Shown here piece after piece: positions 1 through 12,400 of a stretch of DNA of 60,000 nucleotides. The stretch lies in contig CAIIXF020000006.1 in the NCBI GenBank assembly GCA_903813345.2, positions 27,599,936-27,659,935 of the forward strand, written 5' to 3'. The position numbers were made by a program, and so were the translations under genes. The stretch's first letter is position 1; each line of letters opens with the position of its first letter. The notes under the pieces are model-generated. The model was given only the letters and a program-made list of their open reading frames with translations, did not search any database and was not told the DNA's origin. Source of the stretch: Owenia fusiformis. Lineage: Eukaryota > Annelida > Polychaeta > Sabellida > Oweniidae.

Positions 1-186
1 TTTTGATCAATCAATTTTTAATTAGTCATGGGTTAAAGTTTGGCCATCCTTGACTTCATAGTCTCTACTTGGAAATCATTAATGTCTTTAGAATTAATTT
101 TTGTTTGATGATCAATATTTTGGTTAGCTACATTCATCAGTCTAGGATTCTTCAAACTTTAGCCCATGGTCCCAGTGTTCTGGATT

Positions 187-304
187 GTTAAGTACATATG
201 CACTCTGGTTATGCCAAGTTAAGTGCATATGCACTCTGGTTTTGTCAAGTTAAGTGCAAATGCACTCTGGTCATGTCAAGTTAAGTGCAAATGCACCTGG
301 TTAA
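187..304. repeat. 31-bp minisatellite, about 4 copies
   Basis: Four imperfect 31-bp copies begin with GTTAAGTGCATATGCAC or GTTAAGTGCAAATGCAC. Each carries the small palindrome GTGCATATGCAC. The array stops about 25 bp before the 3' splice site of the PBX homeodomain exon, so it occupies the branch-point region of that intron. Confidence 0.85.
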
Positions 305-329
305 GTCATGTTCATTATGGCTGTTCTAG

Positions 330-486
330 GTTTCTAACTGGTTTGGCAACAAACGTATCCGTTACAAGAAGAACATTGGCAAAGCTCAGGAGGAAGCTAA
401 TCTGTATGCAGCTAAAATCGCTGCTCAAGGTGCTCAAGCTACTAACGCTGGACCGCAGACGAGCCCCGGAGACCCAAACAGTCAAG
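330..486 (+). CDS. PBX: PBX exon: homeodomain recognition helix and C-flank
   Basis: The acceptor TTCTAG ends at 329 and the donor GTATAC starts at 487. The 157-nt exon encodes 52 residues plus the first base of a split Gly codon. It begins [18 protein letters not shown], the third helix of a PBX homeodomain with WFGNKR and the Asn that contacts [14 protein letters not shown] follows, then an Ala/Gln-rich linker ending in DPNSQ. In vertebrate PBX genes the homologous exon also starts exactly at VSNW. Confidence 0.93.
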
Positions 487-3400
487 GTATACAATGGTTC
501 AATGGTTTATATGGGGATTATTTGGGATACAGGGATTATATAATCTGAATCTATCCCAAAAATGAATCATACAAATGAGTAGGATAGATCACTTAATGAA
601 ACATACAACTGAACAGGACACGAGTGGAGGCCTTGTAGGTTGATCTAGTGTCAATCAATCAATATATTTATTCATCTACATTTCATGAAATTATGATAAT
701 GTGTCTTTTTTGAATTGAAACGACACATACAGATTTTGAAGTTTAGTACTTCGGAGCTATAGTTCAGAGTTAGCTTGGCTGACATTGTATTAGGCCCTCT
801 ATTTCCAAATTTTGAAAATGAACATAAGCATAAAATTATCATTTGTAGAATTTTATCGATGGATGGATTCAGATTATATGTAAATAGGTTGCCTAGGTTA
901 CCAGTATGTTGTATGTACCTGCAATACTATGAAATCCAAGGTGGAATATTATCTTGTGCTACATTCTCTGTTTGTGATGTCCTTGTCGCTTCATCCATGA
1001 ACATTTGTGTACATCCACATTTATGCGCCTCATACCTCATTTCTTCATCAGTCATCTCGGTTGTAAAATAGACTTGTTGGGATTCTGTTTTGTGTCCTTT
1101 TCATTCAAACTCGTTGATTTTTCTCATCAGTTATATCATGGGTAAATGGTATTGTATTGTTTATGTTTTTCCATGGATACAAAAATATTCATTCCATAGT
1201 TTTGATAAACGACTTCATTCATTTAATTTACATGTACAATGCTCATTTTAACAGCAGATTTTTAACATTATTCGATATGTACGGGAACGTTTTTTTTGTT
1301 ATTTGGATTAGGGTTCATATTGTTACATACACATATAATGTTTGTTCACATCAATGATATCTTGTGGCTTTTCTTCAATGATTTTTTTACTTTCAATTGA
1401 GTTCATGTTTTATGTCAGTTAAAATGGATATCTGGTTTCTTTTGATTTTTGAACTTTTTTTCCCTAGCTGATTTTTTGAAGGCCACTTAAGTTAATTGGG
1501 GCCCTGGTGATGGATACCATTACATTTTTTCATGTTTTCTTGAAGAATTTTATTTTGATTCACAATTTTTTTTATCAAATTGAATAAATTCGATTTTCAC
1601 CTCAACTTTTAAGCAATTATCCATCATCACAGGCTGGTAACGAAAGATTTGTCCGCTGTGACGGAGCATGCTATTTTTCATAAAAACACTAAGAATGCTT
1701 CACGATTTATTTTTTAACTCATATGTTTGGTTATATCAAAGATTATTACTTACTCCATGCAATGGATATATCATTTGCGTGTAACCTTCACTTCTGTTTG
1801 AAGTCCAATAACGCTAGGAGTAAAATCTATTGAAAACGGCGCCAGAGTATCAAACTCTAAAATGTACCATTTCTTTTTTGACTTTTTAATGGCATGATAT
1901 AGTGACACGATTATATTAACATATGTTTTCAGCATAACTTTGAATGTATTAATGAGATATTAATGCATTGGGTCTTTTTAATTTTTTTTATAAAAAATAA
2001 TATTAATATTTTTTGTCCGCTGTGACGGAGCATTTTCACAGTTCACATTTGCAACTGCTCCGTCACAGCGGACAAAAAAATTAAACATTATTTTTTATAA
2101 AAGAATTAAAAAGACCAAATACATCAACATCTCATTTATACCTTCATAGTTATGCTGAAACCATGTGTAAATATTATCGTGTCACTATATTGTGCAATTA
2201 GAAAGTTAAACAAGAAATGATACATTTTGAAGTATGATACTCCGGCGCCATTTTCAATAGCTTTTCTTCCCAGCGTAATTGGACTTCAAACATAAGTGAA
2301 AGTTACCCGCAAATGATATATCCATTGCATGGAGTAAGTAATTTTGTATGGTATAACGAAACATATGAGTTAAAAAATAAATCGTGAAGTATTCTTAGTG
2401 TTTTTATGAAAAAAAGCATGCTCCGTCACAGCGGACAAATATTTCGATACCAGCCTGTGATCATATTTGAAACATTCACTTTGTAACTACCTAACTTAAA
2501 TTACTGATTCCTGGAGTCCCATATTTGCATATATTTGATTTGCCCAGCCCTGATGTTAGGTTTCCTTATGGGAGACTTAACCTTGCTATTTATTTCAAAT
2601 TGATGGTTCCTATTAGTTCCCATTGTTTACCTGACCCTGTTTTGGAATCTCCCCTGTTATTTATTTATTTCAATTTTTGGGTTACTGAAGTCTGAGTTTG
2701 ATCCACCCAGCCCTGAAAATCAAGAGACCTTTCCATGAATCAGTTATGAGATTGAGTTTGATTTAGCCCTGTAGTCTAAAAAACTCCCTTGTTATTCAAA
2801 TAACTGGTTCAATGAGTCACTTATTAGTTTGAGTTGGTTTTTTAAATTAATGGTTACATGACTCATCTCTTAGTTTGAGTTTGATTTACCTGGCCCTGTA
2901 TTCTAAGAGACTCCCATGTTATTCAAATTACTGGTTCTACCTCTTAGTTTGTGTTTAATTTACCTGGCCCTGTAGTCTAAGAGACTCTCTTGTTATTCAA
3001 ATTACTGGTTCCACCTCTTAGTTTCTGTTTAATTTACCTGGCCCTGTAAGTCTAAGAGACTCCCGTGTTATTCAAATTAATGGTTCCACCTCTTAGTTTC
3101 TGTTTGATTTATATGGCCCTGTAGTCTAAGAAACTTCCTTATTCAAATTAATGTTCCACTTCTTAGTTTGTGTTTGATTTACCTGGTCCTGTAGTCTAAG
3201 AGACTCTCTTGTTATTCAAATTACTGGTTCCACCTCTTAGTTTGTGTTTAATTTACCTGGCCCTGTAGTCTAAGAGACTCTGTGTTATTCAAATTATTGG
3301 TTCCACCTCTTAGTTTGTGTTTAATTTACCTGGCCCTGTAGTCTAAGAGACTCTCTTGTTATTCAAATTACTGGTTCCACCTCTTAGTTTGTGTTTAATT

Positions 3401-6400
3401 TACCTGGCCCTGTAGTCTAAGAGACTCTCTTGTTATTCAAATAACTGGTTCCACCTCTTAGTTTGTGTTTGATTTATATGGCCCTGTAGTCTAAGAAACT
3501 TCCTTATTCAAATTAATGTTCCACTTCTTAGTTTGTGTTTGATTTACCTGGTCCTGTAGTCTAAGAGACTCTCTTGTTATTCAAATTACTGGTTCCACCT
3601 CTTAGTTTGTGTTTAATTTACCTGGCCCTGTAGTCTAAGAGACTCTGTGTTATTCAAATTATTGGTTCCACCTCTTAGTTTGTGTTTAATTTACCTGGTC
3701 CTGTAGTCTAAGAGACTCCCGTGTTATTCAAATTATTGGTTCCACCTCTTAGTTTGTGTTTAATTTACCTGGCCCTGTAGGTCTATGAGACTCCCGTGTT
3801 ATTCAAATTAATGGTTCCACCTCTTAGTTTGTGTTTGATTTATATGGCCCTGTAGTCTTAAGAAACTTCCTTATTCAAATTAATGGTCCACTTAGTTTGT
3901 GTTTAATTTACCTGGCCCTGAAGTTATGGTTTCGTACTTGCAGGTGCAACCAACTATAACATGGTACCGCGCAGTGGGAGTGGGCTGGGATCTGGAGGCA
4001 TGTACATGAATTTGAATGGGGACAATTTCCAGCCGGAGTCAATCGGCGCTAATGTACAGTCGCAAGTAAGTTTCTGTGCATTGATCGGTATTATGTCACA
4101 TGTTACAGTGCTGGGGGAAAGATAGGGTTGTATTTTAGATATTTTGAAGAAGGGGATCATATAAGAGAGATGTTTTTTATTTAATTATGATTAAAATGAA
4201 ACCTGAGGAAGGGTGTCTACTAGAGACAGATGTTCACTTTAGAGAGGTGTTCGCTAAGACAGGTTTTAGTGTATAGGCATGATTATGTAATACAAGAATG
4301 AACATTGATTTTGTTAATGTAATATTTGCTTTGAATTTAAAAAGGTCAAATGGTTTTGCGTTTTGACAAAAGACAATTTGATTGTCAAAATATGCTGACC
4401 ATCTTTGAACTTCAGAGATCTGAAAACATTTCAGAAAATGAAAATTTTGAACAAAAAACAGGACAAATCATTTATTGAGGAAACACCAATACCAGGATAA
4501 ACATGTTACTCAAGATAACATGTAACCTCAAGTTACAACAGTTGTATTATTTTTAGGCGAGTGCACTTCGCCACGTGGTGAACCAAACTGGGGGCTATAA
4601 TGATGGCATGTATGAACCACACATGCAACAGGTAAGCTCATTTAAATAACGAGGTTTCTTAGGACCTGGTGTAAAACAGAATGTTGTCCTGTGCAGGAAG
4701 TATTGTCTTCATTTGTTTCGGTATCTACTTGGCCTTAACTTTTTATGACTTTAGCTGAATATAGTCACTGTGTAAATATATTGTTCAAATTGGGTCAGCC
4801 TGTAAATGTACGGGTCAAATTGGGTCAGCCTGTAAATGTATGGGTCAAATTGGGTCAGCCTGTAAATGTATTGGTCAAATTGGGTCAGCCTGTAAATGTA
4901 TTGGTCAAATTGGGTCAGCCTGTAAATGTATTGGTCAAATTGGGTCAGCCTGTATATGTATGGGTCAAATTGGGTCAGCCTCTAAATGTACAGGTCAAAT
5001 TGGGTCAGCCTGTAAATGTATGGGTCAAATTGGGTCAGCCTGTAAATGTATTGGTCAAATTGGGTCAGCCTGTAAATGTATTAGTCAAATTGGGTCAGCC
5101 TGTAAATGTATTGGTCAAATTGGGTCAGCCTGTAAATGTATGGGTCAAATTGGGTCAGCCTGTAAATGTATGGGTCAAATTGGGTCAGCCTGTAAATGTA
5201 TGGGTCAAATTGGGTCAGTCTGTAAATGTACGGGTCAAATTGGGCCAGCCTGTAAATGTATGGGTCAAATTGGCTCAGCCTCTAAATGTACGGGTCAAAT
5301 TGGCTCAGCCTCTAAATGTACGGGTCAAATTGGCTCAGCCTCTAAATGTACGGGTCAAATTGGGTCAGCCTGTAAATGTATGGGTCAAATTGGGTCAGTC
5401 TGAAAATGTATGGGTCAAATTGGGTCAGCCTGTAAATGTATGCGTCAAATTGGGTCAGTCTGTAAATGTATAGGAGCTTTGAAAATAAATTCAAAGGCAA
5501 TATTTACTTCTACACCAGGTGTCTTGGGGTAATTTCTCATGTAAGATCATATAGGATATGGTCACATCTGTTATTTTAGTAATAATATCAAAGTGGAATT
5601 AAAAATATGTCTGTAATAAAATCAAATGTTCTTATTTATTTTCAAATAAGATCAAGATAGAACCAGAGACATAAAGTTGACAGAATCACTATAATTCCAA
5701 CATACTTTTTTGAAATATAATCTCTATGTCTGGTTCCTAGACCTCTGTTAGTTCATAAACATGGTATCTATGATCCCTGTTATATAGACTAAATGTTGCA
5801 TTTTCCTGAAAATTTCATTTATGCATTTTTATGTCACCACCACAACTGGTGACAAATTGTTATAGTCTTCAACATTTTTGTGGATGGTGTTCGGCATTCA
5901 GTGGTTGGTGTTTGGCTTCTGGCATTTGTGACAAATGGTTGGTGGTGACCTTTTGCATGTCAATGCCTTTTTATTTGTTTGAATTGGATTGATATTGTTC
6001 CATAATTACACCACAAAAATGATTCCATATAATGATAAAATTCTTTTAATTTGGTGAAGTTACTGTTCCACAGCTGGATGACTCAAACTACCGTTAGTAT
6101 CATGCAAGATGGTGGCCAAAATTCTTTTGTTTTTCGTTAAAAACCTCCGATTTCAGTTAAACTATGATGATAACGTAGGAATGACATGTCAATGATACTA
6201 ACTGCAGTTAGAGTCATCCAGGTGTGGAAAAGTGAAAGAATTCCAAATTCAACAAGCATAATTAATCTAAAAGCCCAAACCTTTAAGTTATACAAACACA
6301 CATATAGAAATGAAATTTATTTTGAGAGATTGGGCTTTTAAGTAAAATATCTATAATTAATCGTTACAATATTTTTGCATGCTTACATCTTACAGCGTTA

Positions 6401-9400
6401 GGTCAACACAGAATGGATACACAAATACAGCAATCTCAAAACTCTATATTTTTCAATATAAACCTCATAGGATATGCCATATCCTATAAATATATCCATG
6501 TAGGATATATTTATTGGCATTATTCATAAAAGAGGAACGCAAAAATTAAGTTTGAATATTCGACGATGTTTGCTGAGAATTTGGTGCTACAGTTACATCA
6601 CGCTTCCAGGAGGGAAAGATATTTTACAGCTTGTGTTACACACTTATACTTTATGTAACATACTGTTACATTTTGTGTAACACATGTCTTACAACTTTGC
6701 AAAGTGCAGTTTTAAAGTATGAAACATCAAAGAGGACTATGTGAAACCAAGAACATTATCAAATGTCAATTTTCATTTAAAATAATGAATTCATCTTGGC
6801 AAAGTATACTAAGAAATCCAGAATTCTCAAAGACTGTATTTATGTGCAGTGTCTGTGTTATATGAGAATTTTAAAACAACATGAGAATTATCTATAAAAA
6901 AATCATAATATTTACCAAGTTTACACAATGTGGTACATGCATTTATTTTGATGTACAGTAATGATTATTATGTATGTATACAGAAAGTATGTTCACATAT
7001 GAATATCATTCCCATTATTTATTTTAAGACTTTTAATTGAATACAATATTGGTTGGAATTTGATCGCATTGTATGAACTATTTATTTGAAATAATGTTTT
7101 TCATTATCTACAGTTACCATGCTTACCATTTGACCACCCGAGTCCTGAGCTCAGTCTGGTAGGTCTAAAAAAGTTTTTGAATATGGGATCTTAATTGGAT
7201 ATTAATTGGATCTTAATTGGATATTATCTCCCAGGGGTTATTTTAATTTGAAGGACATTGACATTATAGTCTTGCTTCAAGACTTTGGACCCCCCTCCCC
7301 CTATCTATTTTACCAACATGACACCTGCTGTTAAAGTAGATAGGTGGGGGTCCAGGGTGATGAAACAAGACTATTGCCAATATAATGGAGTAAAAATCTT
7401 GTCTTTTGTATTGTTTTGTTTGGATATTCATATAATGTCTTTGGTGATTCTATTTTCAAATTGGGAACATTTTATTAAAAGACTAGTCTTATATCAAGCC
7501 CTTGATTCCTTCATCTAAACACTTAGTGCAGATGAAGTAATTAATGGATAAGATGCAAGACTATCTCTTGTATTTATTTAGATTTTTGGGAGTTGATACG
7601 CTAATTTAGTTTGGGGACATTTTCATTGTCATGTTTACATTCCACCATTTGTTTATTTTAACCTAACAGAGATTATATGGTTTTATTTGGATTTGATTCA
7701 TAAAATACAGAGAAAAATCCGTGTTGTAAAATTTTAGTGCAGTGCAGTGCAATGAATTTTGTATGGAATTCTAAAACATTTTGTTAAGGTGGCCAGAGTG
7801 AGATAAAAATTAATATGATTATTTATCTTGCTTGACCTACCTTAATTAATTAAGCATTATATGATTTATTATCAAATTGTTATTTCAACAAACTTCATAC
7901 TGTATTCATATATAAAACTCTGGGTATACTGTACAGTGATCTCCCCAGAATATTTTCGCAGGTGGGTGCAAAATTCTCATTTTCATAATTCAGATCAAAA
8001 TTGGTCAAAATATGTCAATTTTTAATGATTTTTCTCATTTTCAAGTGGGTGCTAATGGATTTTCTGGTGGGTGCTGTGCCCACTTGCTTTAATCCTGGGG
8101 AGATCACTGCTGTATATAGATTCATTGATATCAGTATTAAGATTAGTAGAATGTCACAAAAGGTGAACAGAAAACATTGCATTTATTTATTCACTATACT
8201 TTGAAAAGTTTGAAATATGAAAAACATCACAACATTCACAATGGTCATATGCCATGTCAAATACTTCATACAGAAATTCGGACACACCAAATACTTCATA
8301 AAGAAGTTTGAGACACCAATGACCAATATTTCATAAAAGAAATGAGACATGCCATGTAAAAGAAGTATGAGACACCAAAACCTTCATTCAAGAAGATGTA
8401 ATAAATCATGAAATGAGACATAGTGGTCTCACCAAATGCTTCATGAAAGAAGTTGGACATATGGCATGCTTCATAAAAAAAGTATAACCTCATACATACC
8501 TAGTACACTGTACCATACATAAATATGAAAGATAAGTACTTTTTATAAGGAGTAAAAGGAAAGAAAGCAGTGAAGAAGTAAACCCCCCCCCACTCATAAC
8601 TATACTCCATGACAACATGTAAACCTCATGACTATACTCTTTGAGAACAGGATACCTTATGACTGACAAGACAAGTCATGACTACACTCCACAACAAGTC
8701 ACATCATGGCTGCACTTCATGACTATAGGTAACCCCATGACTGCACTCTATGTGTTTACCACATGACTAACTCCATGACAACACATCACCTCATGATGAA
8801 ACGTCATGACAACAAGTCACTTCATGACTGCACTTCATGACTTCACTTCATGACTTTAGGTAACCTCAGTTGACAGGTCAACCTCATGACCTTCATAACA
8901 ACACATTACCTTATGACTAAAGTATGTAGCAACAAATCACTCCATGACTCAACATCATGATTACAGGGCACCTCATGAATTACCTATAAAGTAGCTCCTG
9001 ATTATTGGTATAAAGTATGACGGGAGGGGAATACTTCTCAATTTATATGGCTTATAAGATAGTGTTTTAGAAGTTGTGTCATATTATTGTTACTATGGCA
9101 ACTATATTTTCTCAGTGCTTCACATTCATATTGACATTTTAATCAATTTTGAATTGTGCCTTGGTTACTGTTTTTGTTCCCACGTCTTTTAACTGACTTG
9201 AAAATATATGATAGCTAATGCCTGGATATTCGGGTTTTGATATGGCCTTTGTTTGTGGTTGCCATAGTAACAGAATAAGTTAACAGGGTATTGGAACCAA
9301 GATGGAAAATGTATGAGAACTGTTTTTTAAAGATTTTATTTACAACGTGAAAAATATTGTTGATGTTTGTTGTTAGATATTCATAGCTATTTAGGACTTA

Positions 9401-12400
9401 ATCAGCTTACAAAGAGCATATTCTCTTAGACAATAATTCATACGATCTATATTCTTGTTTTTGTTAGATATACTTGCATGTAATGTGACTGATACGTGTA
9501 AATTGCCAATAGCTAACAAGATACATGTACTCATTTATAGGGTAATAATTTATGTATATTTTATGACTAACCAACCATTTATACGAGTTAAGTCGATAGA
9601 ATCTCATTGATAATGTTATATCATTGATGCGGGCCCTGTGTATTATCACATGGTTCATAGGAGTAGATTATTTTGAAGTAAAAATGTCTAAATATCTATG
9701 TCCGCCATGAAATTTATACAGAGTTTTGTTTTAAAGTTTTTCATACTGTAAACTTAGAGGATCGTTAAAGCGATATTTTGGGGATTTTTAAAAGATTTGA
9801 AAATTAGAAATTGTTAACTACTGTACAGTTTTGCAAAAGTATTCCAAAAGTGCAGGGATAAACAATGAAAAATTATTAAAAATTTTCTAAGTTTATAGTA
9901 TGTTTGATATTGTTCGTTGAACAGTGCCATAATACCTGTTAATGAGAAATGTATTGAAAATATGTTCATGTGTATTTTGTAATGCTTGGTTCAGTCTATC
10001 CATAGACCCAATAAAATGGCTCAAATTAAGCTATTTGTGACCATTTTCTTGTGACTGTGTACCAGACTGGGATACAGTGGGTAGGACCTGGATTATAATA
10101 GAAAACATCAATAAAAATCTTTTTCGTAGATTTGTGATAACATTTTTATCACATCTCAGTTTTATTCCATTGGTTCCCATGTTATTAAACAGTAAAAAGC
10201 ATATTACAGCATATTTTACACAGTGCAGTTTTGTAAAGACATTTTTTATTATTTTCTGACGAAGTATATGATTGACATGTCCAGGTCTTACACATGATAC
10301 TCTTTAATAAGGGACCAGGTCAGTATTATGATGTTTAGTCAAAATGTAATATTTGATTCACCCCCTCCTTCCAACAAAAAAAAAATAGGGAGCACATATG
10401 GATTTTTAATCAAAAGTCTTGTGTTTTTGATATATAAATAGGTAAAGGGCTGACATAAGCATAATCGACCCCCCCCCCTCCCCAATAAGTAATTGTTGGT
10501 TGATATTGTTGGCATACATAAACGCCAAAACATTGACTTGGTCCCTAAAGTAACAATTATTGTATTGTCAAATGTGGGTATGTGAAAAAATGGTAATAGA
10601 TAATAAAACTAGTAAATTAACATATACATATTATTTTGTTTGCTAAATATAATGAAAAATGAGGCACCCACCCTACTGACCCTCCCCCTTCACTTATCAA
10701 GAACACCCCCCACCCCCCATCTGAGAGTGATGGGGAAATTGGCAAATATTGTTACTTTATCTAGGGTCAATACTCTTAGCCAAAAGTTTGGAAACCTCTG
10801 ATAGACCATGTGTTCAAACCTGTTAGGCCTAATGTCTGAAAACATGTTAATGTCTGAAAACATGTTAATGTCTGAAAACATGTTAATGTTTGAAAACATG
10901 TTAATGTCTGCAAACAGGTTTTAGCACATATCTAGTGGGAAATGCCAAACCTTTGAAAGGGAGTGTATGAAGAGTAAAATGTATATTCTATGTTGCTTAA
11001 ATATTCTCTACTTGTAGGTTAAGAGTATATTACATATGTACAGTATATGTAATTGCTCTGTACTCTGTTGACCAAACTTGATTGATTAACATATCTTCTC
11101 TCCTAAATTCTTGTTAAGCATATAGATGTATGTCATGCTGGACAACCTGGAGATTATTCTCCATAGCAGATACACTCCTGACTTGAAGTTCGGCAATCTC
11201 ATTGATTTTCTTCATCTTAGTGCATCCCCTACTCCTAATGGGGATGTTAAAGCTGATCAATATATGAATTGAATTTTTTTCTCAATTACAATGGGTCCAA
11301 ACTTTATCGCAAATTTGATGATTTTTGACTAAAAACAAACCAGCTTTAACACATGCTCTTATTATATGGGGGATTTAGGGTTGCCAAACTTATGGAGTGT
11401 ATACTATAATTTTCTAAATATGGTTGACATATTCAACAATAGAATACTAACAGAAGTATGCAAACACTAAAATATAGGTTTAAGAAATGCATTCATATTC
11501 CATATTTACATTAGCTTTTTGAAAGAAATCCCATGGAATTTTTATTCTTTTTGCTGTGGATTGGTTTGTGTTTGCATACTATTTGTGAGGTTTCTATATA
11601 TTCTGGGACACTCTGTAAATCTGTTTAAGTATTGACTAACACCACCTTTTCAATCAGATCTGCTTATACCACAAATGCACAATTCACTAACTCTTTTAAA
11701 CTTTCTAAAAATGATCTATTCAATAATTGAGAAATACTCTTGTTAACCTTGACATCTTGAATAATTTGTGAGTTTCTTAGTTACTTTGAGTAATAATATT
11801 TTAAGATCTGTTTAGATTTTTATGAGGATGATGGCTTAGTGGAGTGAGCCCCTTATAAGAAGCTCAGCGGTCTCTCTGAAAAATATCTGTTGTTTCGTCC
11901 TTTAGACATTAGTCTTTGTGAACTTGTATTAACTGTATATGTGAAAATAGTCTCAAAACTACATTTGCGGAAAATTGAGAAGATTGCAAGCGCAACTACT
12001 AAAATCCATATAAGCCTTGCCATTTTGAGGGATTATATAAGAAAGTGATGTGAAAGTTGAAAATGTAAACTTACGTGCATATGTGACAAAAAAATAAGCA
12101 GATCTGATAAATCATAATAAACCTTTGCATGATTTATTATAATAATTTATTTTCATTAATACTTTTTTATGGTTTCCTGCTTCCTGATTACATATACTTG
12201 CAACCATTGTTTTCCCATATCAAAAGGTTACCCGGAAATATGTGTCATTTTGAGGACTATTGTGTCATACAAATTATCAAACAATTTATGACAATTTTCA
12301 TTTTTGACACGCACATCACTTTTTTATAGACTCCTTCAAGTGAGGCTTTATCCCCAACTGACGGGTCTAGAGATGAGAAAGATTGGACAACTAGTAACTT

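Larger units (their letters stand above)
7159..12329. other. Last PBX intron (5.2 kb), repeats only
   Basis: Holds a MITE at 7934-8109, degenerate tandem repeats at 8225-8480 and 8590-8985, an inverted-repeat element at 10309-10548 and an 18-bp repeat at 10835-10920. The rest (about 8990-10300 and 10920-12329) is AT-rich with only short chance reading frames. Confidence 0.6.

Noticed and set aside
4745-5473. 242- and 187-residue repetitive open frames
   Set aside because: They arise from the 30-bp minisatellite, whose length is a multiple of three, and lie in a PBX intron.
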